A stretch of DNA of 53,282 bases from Chelativorans sp. (GCF_031180965.1 NZ_JAPSLH010000029.1:1-53282); one strand, 5' to 3'; numbered from the stretch's first letter, positions 24,276-33,021 are shown. Numbers and translations are program-made. Notes: generated by a model not told the origin, from the letters alone.

Positions 24276-25409
24276 ATGCCCTGGAACAATCAAGGTGGCG
24301 GCGGCCCATGGGGCGGCGGAGGGAATGGGGGGCCTTGGGACAATGGCCCGCGCGGGCCGAGCGGTCCGCAATCCTCGCCGCCGGATCTCGAGGAAATCAT
24401 CAGGCGCGGCCAGGACCGGCTGCGGCGCGCGCTGCCGGGCGGCGGCGGAGGCGGCGTGAACCCGGCGATGATCGGGCTGATCGTTTTGGCGCTGGTCGGT
24501 TTCTGGCTCTTCAAGTCCATCTATACGGTGCAGCCCGACGAGATCGCCGTGGAGCTGCGCTTCGGCCAGCCGAAGCCCGAGCTTTCCGAGCCGGGCTTGC
24601 ATTTCCACTGGTGGCCGGTTGAAACGGTCGACACTGTGTCCATCGCCGAAAGGCTTGTAGATATTGGGGAGATTCGCGGCGGCAGTTCCTCGGGGCTCAT
24701 GCTTTCGGGCGACCAGAACATCGTCGATGTGAAGTTCTCCGTCGCCTATCAGGTCGCCGATCCGGTGGCTTATCTCTTCAATGTTGACGATCCGGACGGC
24801 ATGGTGCGGCAGGTCGCCGAGAGCGGTATGCGCGAGGTGGTCGGCCGGCGCCCGGCCCAGGACATCTTCCGCGACGACCGCCAGGGTATCGCCGAGGACG
24901 TGCGCAGCATCATCCAGGCCACACTCGACAGCTATGGCGCGGGGCTGCGGCTCAACGCGCTCTCCATCGAGGATGTGGCGCCGCCGCGCGAAGTCGCCGA
25001 TGCCTTCGACGAAGTCCAGCGCGCCGAGCAGGACGAGGATAGGTTCGTCGAGGAATCCAACCAGTATTCCAACCAGCGGCTCGGCCAGGCGCGCGGCGAG
25101 GCGGCGCAGATCCAGGAAGCCGCGGCCGCCTACAAGAACCGGGTCGTGCAGGAGGCGGAAGGCGAGGCACAGCGCTTCATTTCCGTCTATCAGGAATACG
25201 CCAAGGCGCCGGACGTGACGCGCAAGCGTCTTTTCCTCGAAACCATGGAGAACGTGCTGCGCGGGTCCAACAAGGTGATCGTGGAATCGGGCACGGGGCA
25301 GAATGTGCTGCCCTATCTGCCTCTTCCGGAGCTGCGGCGGAACCCGCCGGCCGAAACGCAGAACGCCGCCCCCGCCGTCGGCGCGCAGGCGCAAGGGGGA
25401 AATAACTGA
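24276..25409 (+). CDS. hflK: HflK, subunit of the FtsH-modulating HflKC complex
   Basis: Prohibitin/SPFH-type inner-membrane protein that with HflC surrounds and restrains the FtsH protease. 377 residues: a Gly/Trp/Pro-rich N terminus (MPWNNQGGGGPWGGGGNGGP), one membrane helix (PAMIGLIVLALVGFWLFKSI), then the SPFH domain (YTVQPDEIAVELRFGQP; NIVDVKFSVAYQVADPVAYL) and a coiled-coil rich in Glu/Ala/Arg. Start ATG 24276 follows AGGAAAAGGAA. Stop and hflC start overlap in TGATG. Confidence 0.97.
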   Translation: MPWNNQGGGGPWGGGGNGGPWDNGPRGPSGPQSSPPDLEEIIRRGQDRLRRALPGGGGGGVNPAMIGLIVLALVGFWLFKSIYTVQPDEIAVELRFGQPKPELSEPGLHFHWWPVETVDTVSIAERLVDIGEIRGGSSSGLMLSGDQNIVDVKFSVAYQVADPVAYLFNVDDPDGMVRQVAESGMREVVGRRPAQDIFRDDRQGIAEDVRSIIQATLDSYGAGLRLNALSIEDVAPPREVADAFDEVQRAEQDEDRFVEESNQYSNQRLGQARGEAAQIQEAAAAYKNRVVQEAEGEAQRFISVYQEYAKAPDVTRKRLFLETMENVLRGSNKVIVESGTGQNVLPYLPLPELRRNPPAETQNAAPAVGAQAQGGNN

Positions 25410-26410
25410 TGTCGAACCGTCTTCCCTTCATCGCCATCCTGGCCGCGATCGTCCTTCTCCTGGTCTATTCGTCCGTCTTCGTCGTCAACGAGCGGCAGCA
25501 GGCCATCGTGCTTCGCTTCGGCGAAATCGTCCGCGTGGAGAATGAGCCCGGCCTTTACTTCAAGCTGCCCTTTGCCGTCGCCGGGGCCGACAATGTGCAG
25601 ATCATCGAGGATCGCATCCTGCGGTTCGATCTCGACGACATCCGTGTGCAGGTCTCGGGTGGCAAGTTCTACGAGGTGGACGCGTTCGTCGCCTATTTGA
25701 TTGAAGACCCTAGCCGCTTCCGGCAGGCGGTTTCCGGCAGCATTCAGCTGGCGGAGCAGCGGCTGCGCACGCGCCTGGACGCCGCCCTCCGGCGGGTCTA
25801 CGGCCTGCGCGGCTTCGAGGCGGCCCTTTCGGAGGAGAGGGGCTCGATGATGCGCGAGGTGGCCGAACAGCTTCGCCCGGACGCCGCTTCGCTCGGCATC
25901 GAAATAAAAGACGTGCGCATCCGGCGCACCGATCTGACGGCTGAGGTCTCGCAGCAGACCTATGACCGCATGAAGGCGGAACGCCTCGCCGAGGCGGAAC
26001 GTCTGCGCGCCCGCGGCCGCGAGGCGGCGGCGCGTATCAAGGCGCGGGCCGACCGCGAGGTTGTAGAGATCCTGGCCGCTGCCCAGCGCCAGGCGGAGAT
26101 CCTGCGCGGCGAGGGCGAGGCCCAGCGCAATGCCGTGTTCGCCGAGGCGTTCCAGCGCGATGAGGAGTTCTTTGAATTCTACCGCTCCATGGCGGCTTAC
26201 CGCACGGCGCTCGATCCGTCGGGAACTACGATGCTCCTGTCGCCCGACTCCGAGTTCTTCCGCTTCTTCGGCGCCGCCGACGGCCGGCCGGCGGCGGGCG
26301 GGACCGATGAGCCTGCCGCTCCTCCGGCGGGTCCGCTCACGGGCGCGGTACCTCCCGCGGCCGGGAATCAGGCAGAGACACCCGAGCTTGCTCCCGCGCC
26401 GGCGCAGTAG
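25409..26410 (+). CDS. hflC: HflC, partner subunit of HflKC
   Basis: Second SPFH subunit of the HflKC complex. 333 residues: N-terminal membrane helix (FIAILAAIVLLLVYSSVFVV), then VNERQQAIVLRFGEIVRVEN, KLPFAVAGADNVQIIEDRIL and the coiled-coil region (MKAERLAEAERLRARGREAA). A Pro/Ala-rich tail (about the last 45 residues) extends beyond the E. coli form. Overlaps the hflK stop by one base (TGATG), so translation is coupled. Confidence 0.97.
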   Translation: MSNRLPFIAILAAIVLLLVYSSVFVVNERQQAIVLRFGEIVRVENEPGLYFKLPFAVAGADNVQIIEDRILRFDLDDIRVQVSGGKFYEVDAFVAYLIEDPSRFRQAVSGSIQLAEQRLRTRLDAALRRVYGLRGFEAALSEERGSMMREVAEQLRPDAASLGIEIKDVRIRRTDLTAEVSQQTYDRMKAERLAEAERLRARGREAAARIKARADREVVEILAAAQRQAEILRGEGEAQRNAVFAEAFQRDEEFFEFYRSMAAYRTALDPSGTTMLLSPDSEFFRFFGAADGRPAAGGTDEPAAPPAGPLTGAVPPAAGNQAETPELAPAPAQ

Positions 26411-26458
26411 GGCGGGCCCGCCGATCTTTGTGAGCAGGTCTGCGGCGAGGAGTCGTCA

Positions 26459-26644
26459 GTGAGCGACTTCCTCGCTGCGCTCGGGCTGTTGCTGGTCTTC
26501 GAAGGGCTGCTCTATGGCGGCCTGCCGCGCCTGGCCAAGAAAATGGCCGCCGATGTCGTGGAAATGCCGGAGGGGCTCATGCGCGGCATCGGCCTTGCCG
26601 TCATGGCCGCCGGCGTCTTCATCGTGTGGCTGGTGCGCGGCTGA
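26459..26644 (+). CDS. DUF2065 (YjeT-like) small membrane protein
   Basis: 61 residues with two membrane helices (FLAALGLLLVFEGLLYGGLP and MRGIGLAVMAAGVFIVWLVR), fitting DUF2065, whose E. coli member YjeT also follows hflKC. It starts with GTG at 26459, with GAGGAG upstream. The conserved position after hflC suggests a link to the HflKC-FtsH complex; function is unknown. Confidence 0.9.
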   Translation: MSDFLAALGLLLVFEGLLYGGLPRLAKKMAADVVEMPEGLMRGIGLAVMAAGVFIVWLVRG

Positions 26645-26747
26645 TTGTTGTGCTGGCGCGGCATGCCCGCAAAGCTATATACCAGCCGCAAACACGCCTC
26701 ATTCGCGCCGAATGATGCACGCCCTTGGCCACCGGAGACCTGCCTTT

Positions 26748-28547
26748 ATGTCCGCCAACATGCTTTGCGCCGCTTTCCGAGTCCTGATCGCTAGCGCCTT
26801 GTCGGCAGTGGCTGCGCCGGCGAGCGGGTGGGCGCAGAGCAGCAGTGGCGGAACCATCCTCCTCGCGCCGGCCAATCCCCAGTCCTCCGCCGATCGAGTG
26901 GCCCAGCAGCAGGCGCAGCGCAGCGACGACCGCATGGCGCCGCCGCCCACACAGCCCCAACCGGCCCCCGGGGCGCCCGGCGCCCCCGGCGCGGCGCCTG
27001 AGGAGCCCACCGCCCCCGGCGCTCCGCCTGAGGAACCCGCCGCGCCCGGCGAAACGCCCGGACTGCCGGGTGCCCCGGAGCCCGATACCGAGCTCCTTCC
27101 AGTGCCGGACACCGGGACCCAGCAGATGCGGGCGCCGCAGACCGGATCGGCGGTTCAGGTGGGGCCGGAGTCGGTGGCGGAACTCGCGGAACCGCTGCTC
27201 AACGCTGTCGTGAATATCTCGACCTCGCAGGGGGGCGGGTCCGAGGGCCGGCGCGTGCCGACGCCGCGCCTGCCCGAGGGCTCGCCCTTCGAGGAGTATT
27301 TCGGCGAATTCTTCAACGAGGAGGAGCGCCAGCCGCGCATGCCGGGTCCTGGCTCCTCGCTCGGCTCGGGTTTCGTGATCGACGGCAAGGAAGGCATCAT
27401 CGTCACCAACAACCATGTCATCACGGGCGCAGACGAGATCACTGTCAATTTCGCGGACGGCACCGCGCTGAAGGCGGAACTCATCGGCGTTGATACCAAG
27501 ACGGACCTGGCGGTGCTCAAGGTCGACCCCCAGGGCAAGCAGATGGAGGAGGTCCGCTTCGGCAATTCCGATTCCATGCGTATCGGCGATTGGGTTATGG
27601 CGATTGGCAACCCCTTCGGCTTCGGCGGAACCGTCACGGTCGGGATCGTCTCGGCGCGCAACCGGCAGATCGGTTCCGGCCCCTATGACGACTACATCCA
27701 GACCGATGCGGCCATCAATCGCGGCAATTCGGGTGGGCCGCTTTTCAACATGGCGGGCGAGGTCATCGGCATCAATACGGCGATCATCTCGCCCACGGGC
27801 GGCTCGATCGGCATCGGCTTCGCCATCCCGTCCAACCTGGCGCTCAATGTGGTCGGCCAGCTGCGCGAATTCGGCGAGACGCGGCGCGGCTGGCTGGGCG
27901 TGCGCATCCAGCCGGTCACGGATGAGATCGCCGAAAGCCTCGGCCTGGGCGAGGCCGCGGGCGTGCTGGTCAGCGGCATCGAGAAAGGTGGTCCGGCTGA
28001 CAACGGCGTCCTGCAGGCGGGCGACATCATCGTCGGCTTCAATGGAGCGCCGGTCGTGGACGACCGGCAGCTGCGCCGCGTGGTGGCCGAGAGCGGGGTC
28101 GGCAAGGAAGTCGAGCTGGAAATCCTGCGCAAGGGAACGCGCGAAAAGGTCAAGGTGACATTGGGCAGGCTCGAAGAGGAGGAGACCGCCGAAGCCTCCG
28201 CCGAGACCGACAACGAGGAGGAGGAGAACGGGCAAGCGCCCGTGACCACCGCCAATGTGCTGGGCATGACGATCAAGGAGCTCGATCAGGAGACACGCGG
28301 CCAGTTCGGGCTCCCGGACGATGTGACCGGCGTCGTTGTCACCGAGGTCGAGCCCAACTCCGCCGCTGCAGAGCAGGGCGTCCAGGCAGGCGACGTGATC
28401 GTCGAGATCGCCCTGCAGTCCGTTTCTTCGCCGAAAGAGGTGCTGGACCAGATCGAGGAACTGAAGGAGCAGGGACGAAAGAACGCGCTCCTGATGCTGT
28501 CCTCCAAATCGGGCGAGCTCCGCTTCGTGACGCTGAGGATGAGCTAG
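26748..28547 (+). CDS. degP: DegP/HtrA-type periplasmic serine protease
   Basis: Periplasmic protease-chaperone for misfolded envelope proteins. 599 residues from ATG 26748 (GGAG at 26733); other ATGs at 26712/26715 would lengthen the leader. Signal peptide: MSANMLCAAFRVLIASALSA...SGWAQ. A Pro/Ala/Glu-rich linker (about residues 72-112, repeats of APGxPPEEP) separates it from the protease. Triad His223 (TNNHVITG), Asp253 (KTDLAVLKV), Ser328 (RGNSGGPLF). Two PDZ domains follow (GWLGVRIQPVTDEIAESLGL; and the C-terminal LGMTIKELDQETRGQFGL). Downstream of hflKC as in Brucella and Mesorhizobium. The last base of its TAG stop is the first base of an octamer repeat array. Confidence 0.96.
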   Translation: MSANMLCAAFRVLIASALSAVAAPASGWAQSSSGGTILLAPANPQSSADRVAQQQAQRSDDRMAPPPTQPQPAPGAPGAPGAAPEEPTAPGAPPEEPAAPGETPGLPGAPEPDTELLPVPDTGTQQMRAPQTGSAVQVGPESVAELAEPLLNAVVNISTSQGGGSEGRRVPTPRLPEGSPFEEYFGEFFNEEERQPRMPGPGSSLGSGFVIDGKEGIIVTNNHVITGADEITVNFADGTALKAELIGVDTKTDLAVLKVDPQGKQMEEVRFGNSDSMRIGDWVMAIGNPFGFGGTVTVGIVSARNRQIGSGPYDDYIQTDAAINRGNSGGPLFNMAGEVIGINTAIISPTGGSIGIGFAIPSNLALNVVGQLREFGETRRGWLGVRIQPVTDEIAESLGLGEAAGVLVSGIEKGGPADNGVLQAGDIIVGFNGAPVVDDRQLRRVVAESGVGKEVELEILRKGTREKVKVTLGRLEEEETAEASAETDNEEEENGQAPVTTANVLGMTIKELDQETRGQFGLPDDVTGVVVTEVEPNSAAAEQGVQAGDVIVEIALQSVSSPKEVLDQIEELKEQGRKNALLMLSSKSGELRFVTLRMS

Positions 28548-28578
28548 GGGAATAGGGGAATAGGGGAATAGGGGAATA
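28547..28578 (+). repeat. Octamer tandem array GGGGAATA x4
   Basis: Four perfect GGGGAATA units (28547-28554, 28555-28562, 28563-28570, 28571-28578) followed by the decayed GGGAAGGG. Left end of the repeat element between degP and serB. Confidence 0.95.
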
Positions 28579-28636
28579 GGGAAGGGATATTCCCTGCACT
28601 CAAGCGCCCGGCGACACCCGTGCAACCCAGCTGTCA

Positions 28637-28658
28637 GTTGTCTGGTCGTATAGACAAC
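28637..28658. repeat. Inverted repeat GTTGTCT-N8-AGACAAC
   Basis: Perfect 7-bp arms. Preceded by CA, giving CAGTTGTCT, which also occurs inverted at 28722-28731 inside the same element. Confidence 0.7.
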
Positions 28659-28716
28659 CGACCGGCGCTACTGCGATGCACAGCGATGCACGGCTGCCAG
28701 GTGCGACATTGTCGAA

Positions 28717-28728
28717 TTGTCTAGACAA
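28717..28728. repeat. Palindrome TTGTCTAGACAA
   Basis: Perfect 12-bp palindrome. On the minus strand it reads CAGTTGTCTAGACAATTC, mirroring the left-hand inverted repeat at 28635-28658. Nearby GCGATGCA is directly repeated at 28673 and 28683. Confidence 0.7.
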
Positions 28729-28752
28729 CTGCGCATCGTCGGGTTCTGCAGT

Positions 28753-28821
28753 CCCTACTGCCCTACTGCCCTACTGCCCTACTGCCCTACTGCCCTACTG
28801 CCCTACTGCCCTACTGCCCTA
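28753..28821 (-). repeat. Octamer tandem array CAGTAGGG x8 (VNTR), rotation of AGGGCAGT
   Basis: Eight perfect CCCTACTG units on the plus strand (28753-28816) plus a partial CCCTA. On the minus strand the unit is CAGTAGGG, a rotation of AGGGCAGT, the octamer used for Brucella 'HOOF-print' strain typing. The array runs into the 3' end of serB and supplies its last codons and stop. Confidence 0.95.
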
Positions 28822-29699
28822 AATTCCTCGCGGCGATAGCCTTGCAGATACAGAAGCGCTGTAAGGTCGCCGTGGTCGATGCGAATGCGTGCCTCGGCCG
28901 CCACGGCAGGTTTGGCGTGGATCGCCACGCCCGCGCCGGCCAGATGCAGCATGTCGAGGTCATTGGCGCCGTCTCCCACGGCCATCACCTCGCTCGCATC
29001 GAGCTTCAGCCGTGCCGCAATCTCGGTGAGCGCATCGGCCTTCGCCTTGCGCCCGAGGATCGGCTCGGCCACTTCGCCGACAAGCTTCCCTTCGTTTTCG
29101 ATCAGGCGGTTCGCCCGGTGCTCGCGAAAGCCCAGCATGGCGGCCACGCGGCCCGTGAACAGGTCGAACCCGCCCGAAACAAGCGCCGTATAGGCGCCGG
29201 CAGCGTTCATGGTGGCCACGAGCTCGCGCGCGCCAGGGGCGAGCGTGATGCGGCTTTTGATCACGTGCTCGATCACCTCCAGGTCCAGGCCCTTCAGCAG
29301 CGCGACGCGTTCGCGCAGCGCCGGTTCGAAGGCGATCTCGCCATTCATCGCCCGGGCGGTGATGGCTGCCACATGCTCCTTAATGCCGATCTCGTCGGCC
29401 AGCTCGTCTATGCATTCCTGCTCGATCATGGTGGAATCCATGTCGGCGATGAGCATCTTCTTGCGGCGTCCCTCGGCAGGCTGGACCACGATATCGAGCG
29501 GAAGGCCGGCAAGAGTCTGCCGCAGCGCCTTCTCGGCTTCCTCCCGCGAAAGTCCATCGACCAGCATGACATCGCAGGCGATCTGAGGCGCGAGCCAGCG
29601 GATGCCGCTTGCGCCGACCGCCCGGGCCGCCATATTCGCCACCGGGGGCGTCAGCCCGGCAGCCCGCGGATCGGAGATGAGCGTTGCAACGAGTGTCAT
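28803..29699 (-). CDS. serB: Phosphoserine phosphatase SerB
   Basis: Last step of serine synthesis, O-phosphoserine to serine; HAD superfamily. 298 residues from ATG 29699: an N-terminal ACT-like part, then the catalytic DxDxT motif in [21 protein letters not shown], motif II ([12 protein letters not shown]), the motif III Lys ([10 protein letters not shown]) and motif IV ([14 protein letters not shown]). The end ...EEFRAVGQ-stop is encoded inside the CAGTAGGG octamer array, so the TAG is part of the repeat. Its start codon overlaps the divergent miaA start within CATG, leaving no separate intergenic promoter. Confidence 0.96.
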   Translation of the reverse strand: MTLVATLISDPRAAGLTPPVANMAARAVGASGIRWLAPQIACDVMLVDGLSREEAEKALRQTLAGLPLDIVVQPAEGRRKKMLIADMDSTMIEQECIDELADEIGIKEHVAAITARAMNGEIAFEPALRERVALLKGLDLEVIEHVIKSRITLAPGARELVATMNAAGAYTALVSGGFDLFTGRVAAMLGFREHRANRLIENEGKLVGEVAEPILGRKAKADALTEIAARLKLDASEVMAVGDGANDLDMLHLAGAGVAIHAKPAVAAEARIRIDHGDLTALLYLQGYRREEFRAVGQ

Positions 29700-30603
29700 G
29701 GGAATGTCCGCCGGAGCCGGGAAAGCATTGAAGGGCGCGACCCTGATAGCGGGCCCCACTGCCAGCGGCAAGTCGGCGCTGGCCCTGCGCCTTGCGCGCG
29801 AAACCGGCGCCGTGATCGTCAATGCGGATTCCATGCAGGTCTATTCGGTGCTGTCGCTGCTTACCGCCAGGCCGGCGGCGGAGGATCTGGCCGCCGCTCC
29901 GCACAGGCTCTATGGGCACGTGCATCCGAGCCAGGCCTACTCCACGGGAAGGTGGCTCCGCGACGTAGAAAGGCTCATCGAGGCGGAGCGGCTCGATGAG
30001 AAGCCGGTTGTTTTCGTCGGTGGCACCGGCCTTTATTTCCGGGCGTTGACGGAAGGGCTTTCCCCCATGCCCGAGATTCCCGACGCGGTCCGCGACGAAT
30101 GGCGGCGGCGGCTCGCGGATGAGGGCCCGGAGAAGCTCCACGGGCTGCTGGCAGAAGGCGATCCCGCGTCGGCCGCGCGCATCCGCCCTTCGGACGGGCA
30201 GCGCATCGTGCGGGCGCTGGAAGTGGTCGACGCTTCGGGCAAGCCGCTCAGCGCCTGGCAATCGGAGCGGCAGCGCGCTCTGGTCGACAGCGCCACCGCG
30301 CAAAGGATCGTGCTGGAGCCGGGGCGGCCGCTGCTCGCGCGCCGCATCGAGGAGCGCTTCCAGCGCATGCTGGAGGCCGGCGCGCTCGACGAGGTGAGGA
30401 CGCTTCTCCGCCTCAATCTCCCGCCTTCCATGCCGGCCATGAAAGCTATCGGCGTGCGCGAACTTTCCGCCGTCGTTGCTGGCGAATTGAGCCTCGAAGA
30501 GGCCGCCGAGCGCGCCAAGGCCGCCACGCGGCAGTATGCCAAGCGGCAGATGACCTGGTTCCGGCACCAGTTCGGGCCGGAATGGCAGCGGGTTCCGGCC
30601 TAG
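29698..30603 (+). CDS. miaA: tRNA dimethylallyltransferase MiaA
   Basis: Adds a dimethylallyl group to A37 of tRNAs reading codons that start with U. 301 residues with the P-loop [15 protein letters not shown], the Asp of [38 protein letters not shown] and [10 protein letters not shown], all MiaA landmarks. The start is ambiguous: ATG 29698 (MGMSAGAGK) overlaps the serB start codon; ATG 29704 and ATG 29677 are alternatives, and none has a strong ribosome site. Promoters for miaA and serB must lie inside each other's coding regions or be weak. Confidence 0.95.
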   Translation: MGMSAGAGKALKGATLIAGPTASGKSALALRLARETGAVIVNADSMQVYSVLSLLTARPAAEDLAAAPHRLYGHVHPSQAYSTGRWLRDVERLIEAERLDEKPVVFVGGTGLYFRALTEGLSPMPEIPDAVRDEWRRRLADEGPEKLHGLLAEGDPASAARIRPSDGQRIVRALEVVDASGKPLSAWQSERQRALVDSATAQRIVLEPGRPLLARRIEERFQRMLEAGALDEVRTLLRLNLPPSMPAMKAIGVRELSAVVAGELSLEEAAERAKAATRQYAKRQMTWFRHQFGPEWQRVPA

Positions 30604-30628
30604 CCCGCCAGCCGCGCCGACCGGTCGT

Positions 30629-32314
30629 TCACCATCTGCGCCTGCCCGAATTGCGCATCCGCTCCACGATGGGTGCGAGGTCCACATCATCAATTGCGAC
30701 CTGCGTCGTCTCCGCCTCGCTTCCGCCGAGCGTCCGGTCCTTGAGGCCGGGGAGGAGGTGGTCCGGCAGCTGCTCGAATTTCATGCGCATGGTCGTCGCC
30801 ACCCCGTCGCCGAAGGCAATCGCCTCCCGCTGACCCATGGCGGAGAGGAAGCTCAGCATGGATGCGGAGGAATCGGCGATGGCCGAGCGGATGATTGCCT
30901 GGTCCTGCTCGTTGGCAAGCCGCATCGCAAAAACCGTAGAGCATTGCGACAGCACCGTCGGGTCGAGATCGCCGGGGCGTTGCGTGACGACGCCCAGATA
31001 GCAGCCATATTTGCGGCCCTCCTTGGCGATACGCGCCAATGCGTGCCGCGTCGGCGCAAAACCCAGCCGCGGATCGGCGGGCATGTAGCGATGCGCTTCC
31101 TCACAGAGGACGAGCAGATTCAGCTTGCCCTCGCTCCAAAGGGTGAGATCGAAGGCCAGCCGCGCGAGCACCGAGCAGACCGAGTTCACCACCTCGGAAG
31201 GCAGTCCCGCCATCTCGAAGCACGTCACCGGCTTCCCTTCGCTGGGAATGCGGAAGACGCGGCCGATCGTCTCGTGAATGGAATCCTCGATCAGATGCGA
31301 TGAGAACATGAAGCGGTAACGCGGATCGGCAACAGCGGCTTCTATGCGCGCGCGAAGCTGCCGGCAATGCGCGCGGTCGTTCTTCGCATCGAGTTGCCCC
31401 ATGCGGTCGTCGATCCCGCGGATCACATCCGCCATGCGATAGGGCACAGGGGTGTCGGCCGTGACAGAGCCCGCATCCAGCCCGCGCCTCAAAAGGCCGT
31501 TGCCCGGGCTGCGGTAGATGTGCTTGGCGGAGGTGATGAGCTCGCGGAGGATTTCGACTTCCTCGTGGACCGGCTCGCGTCCGCGATAGAGGACCTCGAG
31601 GAGTTCCTCCAGCCGGAAGAGCCAGAAGGGGAGCTCGAGCGAATCGGTGTTGATGCGCACCGCATATTCGGGAAGCGAGGACGCAAACTCGTTATGCGGG
31701 TCGAGGATCAGCACGCGCAGATCCGGACGTGAGCCGAGCGCCTTGCGAAGGAGCAGGGAGACAGCCGTCGACTTGCCGACGCCGGTGGTGCCGACCACGG
31801 CGAAATGGCGGTTGAGCACGTCATCCACCGCCATGCATGCCTCAATCGATCCGTCCTGCGACAGATGTCCGATCCCGACGGACCGGCGCCCTCCAAGATC
31901 GTAGATGGCGCGAAGGTCATGCGCGCGGATGCGGTGGGCGATCGCGCCGATATGCGGGTATTCGGTTATGCCCCGGTCGAATACGGGAAGGGAGCCCTGA
32001 TCGCGCACCTCGCCGATCAGTTCGACGAAGATCATGAGCGGATTGCTGCCCTCGCCATCCCAGCGGCGCTGCGGGCGCTCGATCGAATAGACGAGGCCGA
32101 CCGTGCGCGTGCTGCCCAGATTGATGGAGATGAGCTTGCCCACCGTCCAGGCGCTGGCGAGCGCCGTCTCCTCGCTGTCGATGGTCGCGGAAATCACCGC
32201 GCGGGCGCCGTCGCACTGGACCACATGGCCCAGCATGCGCCGCGGCGGCTGGCCTTCAGCACGGCGCTCCTGCGATGTCGCTTCACCCGGACGGCCGGTC
32301 CCTCCGAAATACAT
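30629..32314 (-). CDS. HerA-like (DUF87) ATPase
   Basis: 561-residue FtsK/HerA-superfamily ATPase. An N-terminal HAS-barrel-like domain (GHVVQCDGARAVISATIDSE ... GKLISINLGSTRTVGLVYSI) precedes Walker A (VVGTTGVGKSTAVSLLL) and Walker B with the HerA-type Glu-Glu (LNLLVLCEEAHRYM), then VVTQRPGDLDPTVLSQCSTV as the sensor segment. HerA ATPases usually pump DNA with a NurA nuclease; no nuclease gene is adjacent here. This stand-alone form is common in rhizobia and its role is unknown. Lies convergent with miaA. Confidence 0.9.
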   Translation of the reverse strand: MYFGGTGRPGEATSQERRAEGQPPRRMLGHVVQCDGARAVISATIDSEETALASAWTVGKLISINLGSTRTVGLVYSIERPQRRWDGEGSNPLMIFVELIGEVRDQGSLPVFDRGITEYPHIGAIAHRIRAHDLRAIYDLGGRRSVGIGHLSQDGSIEACMAVDDVLNRHFAVVGTTGVGKSTAVSLLLRKALGSRPDLRVLILDPHNEFASSLPEYAVRINTDSLELPFWLFRLEELLEVLYRGREPVHEEVEILRELITSAKHIYRSPGNGLLRRGLDAGSVTADTPVPYRMADVIRGIDDRMGQLDAKNDRAHCRQLRARIEAAVADPRYRFMFSSHLIEDSIHETIGRVFRIPSEGKPVTCFEMAGLPSEVVNSVCSVLARLAFDLTLWSEGKLNLLVLCEEAHRYMPADPRLGFAPTRHALARIAKEGRKYGCYLGVVTQRPGDLDPTVLSQCSTVFAMRLANEQDQAIIRSAIADSSASMLSFLSAMGQREAIAFGDGVATTMRMKFEQLPDHLLPGLKDRTLGGSEAETTQVAIDDVDLAPIVERMRNSGRRRW

Positions 32315-32549
32315 GCTTCACCCCTTTTGCCCCGAAGAGATCTAGCGGCGGCGGGTTAAGGCCGCATGAGGGGGACTGGTTGAGGGGCGGTTAACGCGAT
32401 GGGCAGGCAGGTCACTGGCCACATTGGATGGCGCGGCGCCCCGCCGGCTGGCAGCATCGGTGCTTGACGTGTTCTGTAGGAGTCGTACCAATCGCCTGGT
32501 CTGGATCCGGAATCGCTCGCCCATGAAAATGCTGGATTGAATACTCTGC

Positions 32550-32885
32550 GTGCTCCTCGCCCTTGCCGGCCTCGGACATCTGGCCGGAACCATCACCTTC
32601 TACCAACCCGGAACCGAGATCTTCGTCTGGTCGCTGGCCGCGGCCGCCCTGGTTTTCCTGCTCGTCTTCCTCCACGCTGTGCGCATCCTGCGGCCGGGTG
32701 ACCGGCTCATCGCCGGCGGCGCGGCCGTCGGGACACTGGTCTGGATCGGGCTTGCCGTTGCTTTCGGGGCGTCCGGCGTCGGCGTGACGGACTTCCGCGT
32801 TCTGTTCCACGTCATCGTGTCGGCGGCGCTCGTGGTCACCTCCATCGTGGGATGGCGCGTGGTCCGCAGGCCGGTTGCTGTGTGA
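32550..32885 (+). CDS. Small multi-spanning membrane protein of unknown function
   Basis: 111 residues from a GTG at 32550, with about four hydrophobic segments (LLALAGLGHLAGTITF; WSLAAAALVFLLVFLHAVRI; LIAGGAAVGTLVWIGLAVAF; LFHVIVSAALVVTSIVGWRV). No family recognised. The ribosome site is weak and the frame is closed by a TGA at 32538, so this is the only plausible start. It ends just before the ilvIH promoter. The 235 bases before it show nothing certain beyond a possible TTGACG at 32466. Confidence 0.6.
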   Translation: MLLALAGLGHLAGTITFYQPGTEIFVWSLAAAALVFLLVFLHAVRILRPGDRLIAGGAAVGTLVWIGLAVAFGASGVGVTDFRVLFHVIVSAALVVTSIVGWRVVRRPVAV

Positions 32886-32895
32886 GACTTTGCCG

Positions 32896-32925
32896 TTGAC
32901 ACCGGCAGCGGTTGCGCCTTATTGT
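32896..32925 (+). promoter_or_regulatory. ilvIH promoter
   Basis: TTGACA (perfect -35, 32896-32901), 18-base spacer, TATTGT (32920-32925). The predicted start (about 32932) nearly coincides with the leader-peptide ATG at 32934, so the leader transcript may be almost leaderless. Confidence 0.65.
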
Positions 32926-32933
32926 CCGCGCCC

Positions 32934-32987
32934 ATGATGACCAGGATCATTCTCGTAGTAGGACGGCACATGGGCAGGGCGGCGTAG
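32934..32987 (+). CDS. ilvIH leader peptide
   Basis: 17-codon frame MMTRIILVVGRHMGRAA then TAG. The run Ile-Ile-Leu-Val-Val is exactly the set of amino acids made by the pathway, so ribosome stalling here reports branched-chain aminoacyl-tRNA supply. It is followed by a GGCGGC-GTA-GCCGCC hairpin over its stop codon and a terminator at 33022, the classical attenuation layout. Confidence 0.85.
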   Translation: MMTRIILVVGRHMGRAA

Positions 32988-33021
32988 CCGCCGGGCGATA
33001 GCCACTCATGTGCGAAAGACA

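Noticed and set aside
26619-28625. 668-codon minus-strand open frame opposite degP
   Set aside because: Shadow of degP, whose catalytic triad and PDZ domains are clear.
28637-28728. TTGTCT/AGACAA palindromes as extra sites for the TetR at 19684
   Set aside because: The arms point the opposite way from the operator at 20390 (TGTCT..AGACA versus TAGACA..TGTCTA), and they lie between convergent genes where an operator makes little sense.
28547-28821. Possible CRISPR array
   Set aside because: Units are 8 bp and directly abutting with no spacers; it is a tandem repeat, not CRISPR.
32934-32987. Leader frame as a random short open frame
   Set aside because: Rejected as chance because Ile-Ile-Leu-Val-Val lies exactly between a good promoter and a terminator before ilvI; kept as a leader peptide.
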